Below are positions 46,994-55,100 of a DNA stretch of 64,000 bases, piece by piece; position 1 is the first letter of the stretch; every line of letters starts with the position of its first letter. Under the pieces are notes generated by a model. That model saw only the letters and a list, made by a program, of their open reading frames with translations, had not been told where the DNA came from and did no database searches. Source of the stretch: Lentzea cavernae (GTDB taxonomy: Bacteria; Actinomycetota; Actinomycetes; Mycobacteriales; Pseudonocardiaceae); contig NZ_BNAR01000018.1 in NCBI RefSeq assembly GCF_014653695.1, positions 62,001-126,000 of the forward strand. The letters run 5' to 3'. A program made the translations under genes and the position numbers.

Positions 46994-47196
46994 GGTTCGG
47001 TCACCACCTTGTTGAGCGGGACGAACACCGCGCTCGTCAGGTCGACGCGGGCTTGGAGTAGCGCCTCCTTCGCCTCTGCGACCGACTCCCAGTCCTTGAA
47101 CGGGCCGTAGACGACGGGCACGGCAGGCGCGGTGGCGGGAACGAAGATGACGAGCTCCTGGGAGCCGCTGATCTGCAGGTACATGTCGTTGCTCAC
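46990..47196 (-). CDS. hypothetical protein, 68 aa
   Basis: Sequence MSNDMYLQISGSQELVIFVP, VVYGPFKDWESVAEAKEALL, ARVDLTSAVFVPLNKVV looks like a small alpha/beta fold. GTG 47196 overlaps the preceding stop. No family recognised. Confidence 0.7.
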   Translation of the reverse strand: MSNDMYLQISGSQELVIFVPATAPAVPVVYGPFKDWESVAEAKEALLQARVDLTSAVFVPLNKVVTEP

Positions 47197-47627
47197 GGCA
47201 GCTCCGTTCCGGGGTAGTCCTGGACGCCGAGCACGTAGCCCAGTCGGGAGAGGCGCGCCCAGTTCCAGCACGTTGCGTTGAACGCGTCGACCGTGTTCTG
47301 CAGCACGAGCTCGCGCGGCGTTGGGTATGAGCACGCGGCCCACAGGAGCCGCAGCCACTTGGCGTCGACGCGGTCGGGGCCGTGCGGGTGGTAGCTGCCG
47401 CCGTGCCGCGTCTCGCCGACTTCGAGCGAGGGCGGGCAGATCAACTCGACGAGGCCGCCGGAGTAGCGGGCGAGCAGCAGGTCGCACCGCGGGTGTTCAG
47501 CGCGGTGTTCGGGCAGCAGGCTGAGGGCGGTGGCCTCGTCGCGGACGTCGCGGGAGCCGTGGATGAGGCGGGAGGTCTCGATCGCGGGGTCGTGGCCGAG
47601 GCACAGGAAGCTGAAGGTGCTGCTCAT
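47193..47627 (-). CDS. hypothetical protein, 144 aa
   Basis: Contains RLIHGSRDVRDEATALSLLP, RCDLLLARYSGGLVELICPP and GGSYHPHGPDRVDAKWLRLL. No recognised domain; several His and Cys are scattered without a clear metal motif. Overlaps both neighbours. Confidence 0.7.
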   Translation of the reverse strand: MSSTFSFLCLGHDPAIETSRLIHGSRDVRDEATALSLLPEHRAEHPRCDLLLARYSGGLVELICPPSLEVGETRHGGSYHPHGPDRVDAKWLRLLWAACSYPTPRELVLQNTVDAFNATCWNWARLSRLGYVLGVQDYPGTELP

Positions 47628-48283
47628 CTGCTGCCGCCGGCGTGGACTCTGGCCATCGCGGCCGCGGCGTTGGACTGAGGCGCGGGCTTCGCGGTGACGC
47701 TGTCGAGGAACCGCTCCGCCTCGTCGTCGGCGAACGTGCGCAGGCGCCGATCACCGTGCTGCGCGTGGCCTTCCGGCAGGAGGGCGACACGGAAGTCGCC
47801 GAGGCGCTCGATGCTCTCCCACCGCCGCGCCCACCGGCCATCGCGCGCCCGCACCAGGACAGCGATGCGGTCGTTGCCGCTGGCGGGGTTGATGGTCACG
47901 ACCCAGGCGCGGGCGCCGCGGTCTGCGACGGCCGTGGACTCGAGGTACGTGCACTGGATGACTTGCCTGTCACCGGTCACGACGACCTGCCTTTCGTGCC
48001 GGGTCGCGCGGCGGTGTGCCTGCGCGGCGGCGAGTCTGATCACTGAGGGGGAGAGCGCCATGCCGGTGGCGCGGGTGTTGCGGCCGAACCATTGGCCGGT
48101 TGCGGGGTGGTGGACGCGGGCGCCGCCGCAGGGGCAGCGTTCGAGCCAGAGCATGCCGGTCTCGTTGGTGTGCCAGGACTGTCGCCAGCACTCGTGGTCG
48201 GAGGCGGGGACTGGTGCCTGGTACCAGGGGACGTGTTCGAGATGTGCAACGCTTGCGGGGCAACAGGTCTCGACCGTGCTCAT
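47624..48283 (-). CDS. hypothetical protein, 219 aa
   Basis: Starts MSTVETCCPASVAHLEHVPW then HECWRQSWHTNETGMLWLER and CPCGGARVHHPATGQWFGRN, a Cys/His-rich domain, followed by a basic helix (VIRLAAAQAHRRATRHERQV) and a second beta-rich half (RAWVVTINPASGNDRIAVLV). Might be two small proteins fused. ATG 48283 follows GGAGGGTGG. The 101 bases to its right hold no clear gene. Confidence 0.7.
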   Translation of the reverse strand: MSTVETCCPASVAHLEHVPWYQAPVPASDHECWRQSWHTNETGMLWLERCPCGGARVHHPATGQWFGRNTRATGMALSPSVIRLAAAQAHRRATRHERQVVVTGDRQVIQCTYLESTAVADRGARAWVVTINPASGNDRIAVLVRARDGRWARRWESIERLGDFRVALLPEGHAQHGDRRLRTFADDEAERFLDSVTAKPAPQSNAAAAMARVHAGGSR

Positions 48284-48384
48284 GCGCGATTCCACCCTCC
48301 GAAGAACGGGGTGGACTCCTAGCTCGTGGCAGCCCCCACGATAGAGCGCGCGGCGGGATCGCCTGTGGCGCAGCGCCGTCACGG

Positions 48385-48627
48385 TCATGTCGGCACCTCG
48401 GTGATCCGCTCGTAGATGCGCCAGTCCTCGCCGTCGTTGCGGACGAAGCGGTAGCGGTAGAGGCCCTCGGTGTCGAGCCGCAGCGTGCCGTCCGGCTCGA
48501 CGGCGTCGACATCCAAGTCGTCGGCGCGGAGAAGGTCGGTGGACACGCGGATGACGGTGCTGGCCTGGGTGACGACGCGGGTGCCGTCGCTCAGACGCTG
48601 GATGGTCACGGTTCCGGGTTCGGTCAC
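48385..48627 (-). CDS. hypothetical protein, 80 aa
   Basis: Reads MTEPGTVTIQRLSDGTRVVT, STDLLRADDLDVDAVEPDGT and YRYRFVRNDGEDWRIYERIT, a small beta-rich protein. GTG 48627 overlaps the preceding stop. Unknown function. Confidence 0.7.
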   Translation of the reverse strand: MTEPGTVTIQRLSDGTRVVTQASTVIRVSTDLLRADDLDVDAVEPDGTLRLDTEGLYRYRFVRNDGEDWRIYERITEVPT

Positions 48628-48935
48628 GTGGTCACGCTCCTGCAGCAACCGTCGCAGCTGTGGATGCCGAAGCCCCATGCCTTGTCCTTGCCGAGAGTGC
48701 GGCGCTTGAACGCGAGGTCGTCAGGGTCGGGGTGACCGATGCCGTGCGGGCAGACGCGTTCCATCGTGATGGTGTCGGAGCGCCAGTTCAGCGGGGCGGT
48801 GTCGAGGGCGTGCGTGCTCGGGTTGTGGATGCAGCACGTCTGGCCTTCGCACGCGGCGGGCAGGTGGACCACCATCGTGCGCCCGTCGTGCAGGCCGATG
48901 ATGTCGCTGCTCAGGCTCGTCGGTTCCTCAGTCAC
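48624..48935 (-). CDS. conserved Cys/His protein, 103 aa
   Basis: Has a conserved layout I know from actinomycete elements: DGRTMVVHLPAACEGQTCCI, HNPSTHALDTAPLNWRSDTI, RVCPHGIGHPDPDDLAF and HSCDGCC at the end. Probably one or two zinc sites. GTG 48935 has GGAGGTGG upstream. Function not assigned. Confidence 0.75.
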   Translation of the reverse strand: MTEEPTSLSSDIIGLHDGRTMVVHLPAACEGQTCCIHNPSTHALDTAPLNWRSDTITMERVCPHGIGHPDPDDLAFKRRTLGKDKAWGFGIHSCDGCCRSVTT

Positions 48936-49252
48936 GCCAGCCACCTCCGGGCGCGGTAGTAGGTGCGCCTCCACCAAGTCCACGGGTGACGACCAAGGAG
49001 CGTCACGCGGTGGGCGTTGCGCCCGCCCGCGTGCTCGGCGCGCCAGCGGCGGGCAATGCGCTCGTACTCCGAATCGGAGAGGGTCCGAGGCATCGCAAGG
49101 ATTCGGCCAGGCTGTACAAACAGAGCATGGGCGTCGGGCTGGTGACACACGTCCGAGCGGTCACCCGCGACCTCAGCTGGCCACAGGACGCACCAGCAGT
49201 TGGCTGAGTGCTTGCGACACAGCCCGCAGTCGGTGTGGTTGCCGTAGCTCAC
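48932..49252 (-). CDS. hypothetical protein with basic Trp-rich tail, 106 aa
   Basis: N-terminal Cys/His block (NHTDCGLCRKHSANCWCVLW) followed by SDSEYERIARRWRAEHAGGR and a tail HPWTWWRRTYYRARRWLA. The tail closely resembles the end of the gene at 50887-51195 (LPWWKRAYNRVRGWLR), so the module was duplicated. May anchor to membrane or nucleic acid. GTG 49252 overlaps the microprotein stop. Confidence 0.7.
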   Translation of the reverse strand: MSYGNHTDCGLCRKHSANCWCVLWPAEVAGDRSDVCHQPDAHALFVQPGRILAMPRTLSDSEYERIARRWRAEHAGGRNAHRVTLLGRHPWTWWRRTYYRARRWLA

Positions 49253-49362
49253 GATCCGATCACCGCCGACACGATGACGATCGTGAGGATGCCCAGCACG
49301 GCGAGCGCACCGAGCGCGTAGGCGGTGACGGTGCACCAGGCCTGAACCCTGCGACGGTTCAT
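49249..49362 (-). CDS. membrane microprotein, 37 aa
   Basis: MNRRRVQAWCTVTAYALGAL then AVLGILTIVIVSAVIGS: basic N-terminus and one membrane helix. ATG 49362 overlaps the preceding stop. Confidence 0.65.
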   Translation of the reverse strand: MNRRRVQAWCTVTAYALGALAVLGILTIVIVSAVIGS

Positions 49363-49817
49363 CGCATCTCCAGCGGAGCCCACTCGGCGACTTCTTCGTC
49401 GGTAAGGAGGGTGACCGTGAACTGCCCGTTCGGGGTGTCCACGGCGTACCAGCGCTGCTCGCTCTCGTTGTCCCACACGCTGATCGCGATGTGGATCCGG
49501 AAGGCGACGCGGCCGTCCGGTGCGAGACGCGCCTCGGTTGGGTTGGTGGGCTGCGTCCAGGGCAGCGGCACGGTGCGGCGCAGCATGAGCCCGCCCTGCT
49601 CGGCGTAGCTGCGCGCCGGGCCGTCCAGGTTCGCCGGGAACTGCGGCCGGTACCACTCGTGGGTGGCGGGCGTCTCCTGCGGCACCTTGTAGAACTGCGA
49701 GGTGGCTTCCTTGTCGCAGCCGGTCTCAGGGCAGGGCATGACGTGTGGCGTGGTGCCGTCGTCGCCGTTGCGGGTCCACGTCGTGTGGCCGTCGGGGCAC
49801 ACGTACGCGTTGACCAT
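49359..49817 (-). CDS. hypothetical protein, DUF6085-like paralogue, 152 aa
   Basis: Starts MVNAYVCPDGHTTWTRNGDD with CPETGCDK (zinc-ribbon-like), then LRRTVPLPWTQPTNPTEARL and ends TVTLLTDEEVAEWAPLEMR, echoing the 1303-1674 gene. ATG 49817 was selected because GAGGAAG lies 6 bases upstream; GTG 49838 is the alternative. Confidence 0.7.
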   Translation of the reverse strand: MVNAYVCPDGHTTWTRNGDDGTTPHVMPCPETGCDKEATSQFYKVPQETPATHEWYRPQFPANLDGPARSYAEQGGLMLRRTVPLPWTQPTNPTEARLAPDGRVAFRIHIAISVWDNESEQRWYAVDTPNGQFTVTLLTDEEVAEWAPLEMR

Positions 49818-49834
49818 CCCCGCTTCCTCGGTGT

Positions 49835-50890
49835 TCACAGGTCCATCCACCTTTCGAGGCAGGGGGTCGATGAGTCGGGGTGGTGCACGAGATGCACTGG
49901 GCGGGACACCATCTGGAAGATCTCGCCGCCTTGTTCGAGGAGCTGATCCCAGTTGTCGGGCAGGGTGAACCAGAGGACGCGCGACATGCGCTCGATCTGC
50001 TGCTGGGTCAGGTACAGCGGATCCCTGCGGAGGGTTCCGCGGTGGTCGAGCTGCGTGACCCCTCGGAACGCCTGCTCGAACGTGAGCGCCCAACCCTCGG
50101 CGTGCGGGGTCGACTCCTCGACCGTCAGCACCTCGACCACGGGGATGCCGTCGAGCAGGAACGCGGTCGGTGTGAACGGCCGCTCGTCCGTGTCGACCTT
50201 CGGGATCTGGTCGATCTGCTCGCGGGTCAGCTTGAACGGCTCGGTGCGGCGAGGCGGGCGCGATGGGCCGAGCATCTTGTTGTACGCGGCCATCACGGTC
50301 TCGAAGAGATTGTCGCTGGGCGGCAACGGATCGGGGTCGGGCAGGTTGAGGCATGCGGTGACAGCTCTGTCCAGCGCGTCTCCGAACGCGTCGCGGTCCC
50401 GTTGCAGTTCTTCGGCGCTCCAGCGTTCCCAGGCGTGGCGGTGCTCGGCCTGGTCGACTGTGCGAGAGGTTCGGAGGTGGCCGCCGAGCACGTCCATGCT
50501 GCCGGGCAGCCGGGCCTCGGCTGCGGCCGCACGGACGAGCGGCACAAGCTCGCGGGTGATGCGGTCATCCTCGATCGCGCTCCGGTTAGGAGGAACCGAG
50601 GATGACGGCCGGCGCAGCGCTGGCGGGGGCGTGCTGGTCGGGCGAGCCGATGCCAGTGCCATGCGGACCGGCGAGACGCCTTGGAGGTCTAGTTCGTCTG
50701 CGAGCCACGGGGAGACGTCCACGCCGAGGATGCCCAGCGGCTTCCAGTCGACGACGTTGCCGAAGTAGCGGTCCATCGCCGCGTCCATCGCCTCGGCGTA
50801 GTGGTCGAGCAGGAGTTCCTCGACCCAGGTGGGCGGGTGGCCGTGGTCCTCGGTCCAGGCCTGCTGCAGGCGTGCGCGGAAGTCGGTCAT
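49835..50890 (-). CDS. hypothetical protein, 351 aa
   Basis: Largest unknown gene of this operon. The first 60 residues (FRARLQQAWTEDHGHPPTWV, LLLDHYAEAMDAAMDRYFGN) look helical; then DVSPWLADELDLQGVSPVRM. The C-terminal part (KLTREQIDQIPKVDTDERPF, IERMSRVLWFTLPDNWDQLL) is mixed. No enzymatic motif seen. ATG 50890 is placed by overlap with the next stop. Confidence 0.7.
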   Translation of the reverse strand: MTDFRARLQQAWTEDHGHPPTWVEELLLDHYAEAMDAAMDRYFGNVVDWKPLGILGVDVSPWLADELDLQGVSPVRMALASARPTSTPPPALRRPSSSVPPNRSAIEDDRITRELVPLVRAAAAEARLPGSMDVLGGHLRTSRTVDQAEHRHAWERWSAEELQRDRDAFGDALDRAVTACLNLPDPDPLPPSDNLFETVMAAYNKMLGPSRPPRRTEPFKLTREQIDQIPKVDTDERPFTPTAFLLDGIPVVEVLTVEESTPHAEGWALTFEQAFRGVTQLDHRGTLRRDPLYLTQQQIERMSRVLWFTLPDNWDQLLEQGGEIFQMVSRPVHLVHHPDSSTPCLERWMDL

Positions 50891-51195
50891 CTGAGCCACC
50901 CCCGCACGCGGTTGTAGGCGCGCTTCCACCACGGCAGCGGGGCCTGTGGTGCCAGGTGGATCACGTGGGTGAGCTTGCCGCCGTGCTCGGCCTGCCAACG
51001 CGTCATCGCGGGAACCCCCGGATGGTCGGGCAGCACGCGGGCTGCGACATCGACGAGGCGGTCGTACTCGTGGGTGCGGTAGCCCCACTCGCGCATGTGG
51101 TACGCCTGGGCGCGGAGCTTGCGGGCGAGGTGCGGGTCGACGGGCGCGACAGCAGCTGCGGCGTCGTCGAGCAGCAGGCAGGACGGCGGGGGCAT
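50887..51195 (-). CDS. hypothetical protein with basic Trp-rich tail, 102 aa
   Basis: Starts MPPPSCLLLDDAAAAVAPVD, middle RAQAYHMREWGYRTHEYDRL, and ends MTRWQAEHGGKLTHVIHLAP plus PLPWWKRAYNRVRGWLR. The last 35 residues parallel those of the 48932-49252 gene. AAGGGGG precedes ATG 51195. Confidence 0.75.
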   Translation of the reverse strand: MPPPSCLLLDDAAAAVAPVDPHLARKLRAQAYHMREWGYRTHEYDRLVDVAARVLPDHPGVPAMTRWQAEHGGKLTHVIHLAPQAPLPWWKRAYNRVRGWLR

Positions 51196-51764
51196 CAACC
51201 GTCCCCCTTGCGCGCTGTCCACCCGGTGGCGTCCTGGACCCGCTTCGGCGTGAGACTGGTGGCGTTGGCCCCGCCCAGGGAGTACTTCCACGCGGCGACC
51301 GTGTGGAGGTCTTGGGCGGTAAGGCCGACGCTGGGGCTGATGAGGTGAAGCAGCGTGGGTGTGTCGCCGCGCTGCTCGTCGAACCAGGCGCGTTCCTTCG
51401 GGAACAACGGGAAGTCGTCGTCGAGCCACGCCAGCGGGCGACCGGCGGCGTACTCCAGGACGGCGTTGAACTTCCACTGGTGCGCGGTGAACCCGAACTC
51501 GATGACGGGCAACTCAGGTAGGCCGATGTGCGGGCCGATGCACACGTTGGCGTCGTGCTCCCACGTCGTGCACCACACGAGCTCGACGTCGTGCTGGTCG
51601 GCGAAGTCAAGCAGCACGCGCCCGTGGTCGTGGTTGAGCCACACGTTGAACGTCTGCCCCATGCTCGGCTGCTTGTGCATCGTGTACCCAGGCGGCTTGG
51701 TCGCCCGGAACGGGTTGAGCGGCCCGTCCACGTCGAGCAGCAGGAGCGGCTTGCGGTCGCCCAT
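51195..51764 (-). CDS. HAD-like phosphatase-domain protein, 189 aa
   Basis: Begins KPLLLLDVDGPLNPFR, the HAD motif I (DxDG with Asp11 and Asp13), then LVWCTTWEHDAN (motif II Thr) and RPLAWLDDDFP (motif IV Asp-Asp). Similar HAD domains in phages are linked to polynucleotide or nucleotide 5'/3' phosphate removal, but the substrate here is unknown. A perfect AGGAGGA lies before ATG 51764. Confidence 0.8.
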   Translation of the reverse strand: MGDRKPLLLLDVDGPLNPFRATKPPGYTMHKQPSMGQTFNVWLNHDHGRVLLDFADQHDVELVWCTTWEHDANVCIGPHIGLPELPVIEFGFTAHQWKFNAVLEYAAGRPLAWLDDDFPLFPKERAWFDEQRGDTPTLLHLISPSVGLTAQDLHTVAAWKYSLGGANATSLTPKRVQDATGWTARKGDG

Positions 51765-52006
51765 CAGTCCTCCTCGTTCGGCCAGCGACGTCCGGCCAGC
51801 AGGCGGGCCGCCCACTCGCGCAGGTCCCACCAGCGCTCCAGTGCGCGGTTGCGTGCGCGCCGCCACGTCCATGGCACGGGCGTCACCACGCGGGGCGGGT
51901 GCTGGCAGTGGTTCTCCCCGGTGCTGTCGGTGAGGTAGCAGCACGACACCGGTATGAACCCCTGCAGCTTGCGCGCCCTCAGAGGTTGGGCGGAGCGCTC
52001 GTTCAC
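51764..52006 (-). CDS. hypothetical protein, 80 aa
   Basis: Reads RARKLQGFIPVSCCYLTDST then WTWRRARNRALERWWDLREW. Basic, tryptophan-rich, and reminiscent of the other Trp/Arg-tail proteins of this operon. GTG 52006 overlaps the preceding stop; GTG 52018 is possible. Confidence 0.65.
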   Translation of the reverse strand: MNERSAQPLRARKLQGFIPVSCCYLTDSTGENHCQHPPRVVTPVPWTWRRARNRALERWWDLREWAARLLAGRRWPNEED

Positions 52007-52275
52007 ACGCTCACCCACCCCTCGTACGGGGTGACTGGGTGGTGCGGAGCTGGCTCGGCAAGCACTGGCGCGTCAGGCGGCGCGGCACGCCGAGGCTTCG
52101 CCCTGGGCTGGTCGTCGACACCCGGCACCCAGCAGAAGAAGTCGCCCGGCAGGTGGAACCAGACGTCCGGGTTCGGCCCTGGCTTGCCGTCGCGGTAGTA
52201 GGGCTCGAACACGATCGGCTTGTCGCAGGTCGCGCAGTCGGCGCGTGTGCCGCGCCGCCACTTGGGCTCGGTCAT
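52003..52275 (-). CDS. zinc-binding hypothetical protein, 90 aa
   Basis: Starts MTEPKWRRGTRADCATCDKP, then VFEPYYRDGKPGPNPDVWFH and GDFFCWVPG. The CATC plus H...C pattern suggests one zinc. Pro-rich tail. ATG 52275 overlaps the neighbouring stop. Confidence 0.7.
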   Translation of the reverse strand: MTEPKWRRGTRADCATCDKPIVFEPYYRDGKPGPNPDVWFHLPGDFFCWVPGVDDQPRAKPRRAAPPDAPVLAEPAPHHPVTPYEGWVSV

Positions 52276-52709
52276 CAGGGCCGCTCCTTGCCGAGCAGGT
52301 AGGTGCGGCGCCCCTTGGCGTGACCGGAGAACGACGTCGTCTCGACGAGCTGGTCGCCCTCGCGACGCAGGATGCCGCCGAGCTTGCCGTTGATGACGAT
52401 CGACAGCGTCTGGTCGCCGAGCACTTCCTGGATGCGTCGGGCAAGCTGGTCAACCTGCTCGTCGTTGGCGTCCTCGCGGGACTCGAACACGATGACGTCG
52501 CCGGGCCGCACGCCGACAATCGCGACGCGCTCGACGATGTCGAGGTCGTCGCGGTCGCCCTTGCTCGCCCAGTGCGTGCCGCAGTCGCACTCGTGGTCAC
52601 CGTCGTGGTTCGGCTCCCTGAAGCAGATGCACGGCAGGTCGTTGTGCTGACGCTGCCCAGCGGCCGGGCGCGCCTGCGCCTCGCACACGGGCTCCATCAC
52701 GATGGACAT
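52275..52709 (-). CDS. hypothetical protein, 144 aa
   Basis: The N-terminal third has CICFREPNHDGDHECDCGTH, a probable zinc site; the rest reads VGVRPGDVIVFESREDANDE, LARRIQEVLGDQTLSIVING and resembles small alpha/beta domains common in actinophages (the VRPGDVIVF...Q.. pattern). ATG 52709 follows GAGGTGG. Confidence 0.75.
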   Translation of the reverse strand: MSIVMEPVCEAQARPAAGQRQHNDLPCICFREPNHDGDHECDCGTHWASKGDRDDLDIVERVAIVGVRPGDVIVFESREDANDEQVDQLARRIQEVLGDQTLSIVINGKLGGILRREGDQLVETTSFSGHAKGRRTYLLGKERP

Positions 52710-53065
52710 CACGCCACCTCGCTGTCGCGCGCGGCCGTGGTGAGCCTCCACCAGGACCACCAGGAGTCCGTCGGCTTCTCGACGAGGCCGCCGGCGGTGA
52801 CGGCGTCGTCTTGGGATAGGCGTTCGACGTGCCCGTCGAGTACCAGGTCGTTGAGCATCGGGTCGAGCTGGTCCCAGTGCTCCTGCAGAGACCAGGCCGG
52901 GTAACGGTCCTCGCGCAACCGCCAGAACATCTGGTCCTTGTTCAGCGGACGCTCACGGAGGAGTTCGAGCGTGCGCGCCCGCAGGTCCCATCCGCAGGCA
53001 CGCGCCTCGTTCCAGCGGCGCCGGATCGGGTGGTTGTTAGCAAGCCGACTTCCCCAGGGGTACAT
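52709..53065 (-). CDS. hypothetical protein, winged-helix-like, 118 aa
   Basis: Contains RARTLELLRERPLNKDQMFW, RLREDRYPAWSLQEHWDQLD and MLNDLVLDGHVERL, a pattern of helices plus a wing that could bind DNA. The C-terminus is Trp rich (SWWSWWRL). ATG 53065 joins the preceding stop as TGATG. Confidence 0.65.
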   Translation of the reverse strand: MYPWGSRLANNHPIRRRWNEARACGWDLRARTLELLRERPLNKDQMFWRLREDRYPAWSLQEHWDQLDPMLNDLVLDGHVERLSQDDAVTAGGLVEKPTDSWWSWWRLTTAARDSEVA

Positions 53066-53391
53066 CACGCCTGCCTGTCAGCGTCGGGCGAAGCCTTGGC
53101 GAGGACGGTGAGCAGGACGCGCGCGATCTTGCGGTCCGCTTCCGCGGCGTCGCGGCATGCCTGCGCCGCACCCTGCGCGTCCTCGTGCACCAGGCCTGCC
53201 GCGGCCAGCGTGTCGAGGATCTTCGCGGCGAACTCGTGGAACAGCGGTCGGATGAGGATGCGCTCCTCGTCAGTTTCGGCCGTGACCCTGTACATCTCGG
53301 CCGGGGTCACCCCACTGCGACGAACCAATGTTCCGTCGGGCTTGGGCTCGCTGCGGAGCTCAACGAGATCAGCGCGGATGTCGAACTGCAT
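53065..53391 (-). CDS. hypothetical protein, 108 aa
   Basis: Helical protein: MQFDIRADLVELRSEPKPDG, VTPAEMYRVTAETDEERILI and LFHEFAAKILDTLAAAGLVH. GGGAGA precedes ATG 53391. It heads a sub-block that follows the hairpin at 53409-53439. Confidence 0.7.
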   Translation of the reverse strand: MQFDIRADLVELRSEPKPDGTLVRRSGVTPAEMYRVTAETDEERILIRPLFHEFAAKILDTLAAAGLVHEDAQGAAQACRDAAEADRKIARVLLTVLAKASPDADRQA

Positions 53392-53408
53392 GGTGTCTCC
53401 CGTGGACC

Positions 53409-53439
53409 CGCGACGGCCGCTGTACGCGCGGCCGTCGCG
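53409..53439 (-). terminator. perfect 12-bp hairpin between small genes
   Basis: CGCGACGGCCGC and GCGGCCGTCGCG pair around a 7-base loop, 20 bases after the stop of the 53459-53668 gene. It should terminate or attenuate the operon between its right and left parts. Confidence 0.7.
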
Positions 53440-53458
53440 AACCTGTTGGTGGTCGGAG

Positions 53459-53668
53459 TTACCAGGAACTGGAGTCGCTGGAGGACGACGAGCCGCTGTC
53501 GAAGGACGAGCTGGACGGAGAGGTGTCCGGCACGTAGTAACTCTCGGACTCGGTGTAGGTCTCGGTGTCCCAGTACGGCTCGTAGGTGAAGCCGCCGGAA
53601 CCGTTGGGCACCTGGCGCTGCTTCTGCACGCGGCGGGTCTTCTGCACCTGGCGGGTCTTGTACCCCAT
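53459..53668 (-). CDS. serine-tailed small protein, 69 aa
   Basis: Starts basic and Gln-rich (MGYKTRQVQKTRRVQKQRQV), middle TETYTESESYYVPD, then a tail of almost only Ser with a few Asp and Gly (SSFDSGSSSSSDSSS). Similar phage and actinobacterial proteins end in Ser runs. AAGGAGAC precedes the ATG. The repeat-like basic start could contact nucleic acid. Confidence 0.65.
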   Translation of the reverse strand: MGYKTRQVQKTRRVQKQRQVPNGSGGFTYEPYWDTETYTESESYYVPDTSPSSSSFDSGSSSSSDSSSW

Positions 53669-54108
53669 TACCGGGTCTCCTTCGTTTCGGTTTCTTCGCG
53701 GGACGAGGTCACTGCCTTAGCGGGCAGCAACGGGATGGACAGGCCGAAGACGCGGCAGGCGATCCACCAGGCACCACCTTGGGGGAGCGGCGTGCCGGGC
53801 TCCCATGAGCAGGTGTCGGCGCGCGCGTCGCGCTCAGGCACCGAACGGGGCTGGACGGCCTGCAGCGACCACTTCACGCCGGAGTGGGTGAGGATCGTCC
53901 GCTGCTGCCGGGCGACCTGCAGGACCGCGATCTCGCTCACGTGCCGCGCGAGGGTGTCGAGGTCCGCCACCTGGCTTGCCACGCCCTCGGGGACGAACTG
54001 GACCTCGTGCCACGGCTCGGCCTGACGCCACGCCAGCTCAAGTTCGGTGAGGGCCGTGTCGGGGATGGCGACCATGAGGCCGTTGTTCCAGGTGGCGTAG
54101 CGGTTCAC
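53668..54108 (-). CDS. hypothetical protein, 146 aa
   Basis: Reads VNRYATWNNGLMVAIPDTAL, TLARHVSEIAVLQVARQQRT and WWIACRVFGLSIPLLPAKAV. Blocks resemble the C-terminal half of the adjoining 54105-55100 protein (AFKVEDLLQRDGRAVLTSTG; LYRLVCRMSGWSIPTIEE), suggesting gene duplication. GTG 54108 follows GGAGAAG. Confidence 0.7.
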   Translation of the reverse strand: MNRYATWNNGLMVAIPDTALTELELAWRQAEPWHEVQFVPEGVASQVADLDTLARHVSEIAVLQVARQQRTILTHSGVKWSLQAVQPRSVPERDARADTCSWEPGTPLPQGGAWWIACRVFGLSIPLLPAKAVTSSREETETKETR

Positions 54109-55100
54109 GGTGTCTTCTCCTCGATCGTGGGGATGGACCAGCCGGACATGCGACACACCAGGCGGTAGAGACCGGCGACGTCGGCGCCGAGCTGGGCGGT
54201 ACTCGGCGACTCGCGGGGGAACAGCCGCTCGTGCTTGTCTTTCTGCTCAGGCGGTTCGCCAGCCGAGTACGCACGGACCGTCCACTGAGGTCCGGTACTC
54301 GTCAGCACCGCGCGTCCGTCCCGCTGCAGGAGGTCCTCGACCTTGAAGGCGAGCTCACGCTCGGCGCGGTCGAGCAATTCGGGGTGTGTCAGGGAGATCT
54401 CGCCGTCGACAGGCACGAGCACGTGCCACCGCTTCCGCTGCGCCCACGCCTTGTCGAGGCGGTCGAGCAGTTCGTCCGGCAGCACCGGTTCGGTGAGGGC
54501 GCGGGCTTCGCGTAGCTCGCGGAATGACGGCGGTGCCGACGCTGTCTCGCCCTCGACCGGCACGAGGTCGCCCTCGATGCGGAACCGGATCTTGTCCGCG
54601 TTGAAGGCCTCGTAGGAGTCGCTGATCGAGGTGCGGAGGTTCGCGATCCCGCGCCCTTCGAGCGAGAACCCCAGCTGCTCCAGCACCAGCGCGAGGTCGG
54701 CTGGCCTGTTGATGCGCTGGGCGATCAGCCCCCGGTCGAGGAGCGCGGCGAGGAGCCTGCGCGTGGCGCGCCCGGCGCCCGCGGTCGGTTCCTCGGCGGC
54801 CACGCGGTCAGCGATGTCCAGCGCCTGCTGTTCGGTGGCCGCGGTCAGGTTCGTGAGGGCGCACGCGTTGTCCGGCAGCAGCGCCTCGTCCCCGATGGAC
54901 AGGACGGCTTTGCGGTTGCCGTCGATCTCAAGGAGCGCGCCGGGCTGGAACGCTGCGGGCGCGGTGGCGTCCTGGCCCAGGGGCACGGCGATGCGGTCCA
55001 GGTAGTAGTCGAGCAGCACGGTGCCGCACCACGCGCAGCACTGCCTGGTGCGTTGGCCCACGTAGGTGACGGTGCCGACGATGTGCACGAGCGCCGTCAC
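54105..55100 (-). CDS. hypothetical two-part protein, 331 aa
   Basis: N-terminal part has CCAWCGTVLLDYYLDRIAVP (possible zinc) then PGALLEIDGNRKAVLSIGDE. Residues about 80-170 are helical (ATRRLLAALLDRGLIAQRIN). The C-terminal 130 residues (VLVPVDGEISLTHPELLDRA) are a diverged copy of the 53668-54108 protein. It may be a fusion of two small early proteins. GTG 55100 overlaps the preceding stop. Confidence 0.7.
   Translation of the reverse strand: MTALVHIVGTVTYVGQRTRQCCAWCGTVLLDYYLDRIAVPLGQDATAPAAFQPGALLEIDGNRKAVLSIGDEALLPDNACALTNLTAATEQQALDIADRVAAEEPTAGAGRATRRLLAALLDRGLIAQRINRPADLALVLEQLGFSLEGRGIANLRTSISDSYEAFNADKIRFRIEGDLVPVEGETASAPPSFRELREARALTEPVLPDELLDRLDKAWAQRKRWHVLVPVDGEISLTHPELLDRAERELAFKVEDLLQRDGRAVLTSTGPQWTVRAYSAGEPPEQKDKHERLFPRESPSTAQLGADVAGLYRLVCRMSGWSIPTIEEKTP

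Noticed and set aside
50581..50612. Fourth copy of the 29-bp operator near CTCCGGTTAGG
   Set aside because: Arms match only partly and the spacer is 5 bp instead of 9, so it does not share the architecture.
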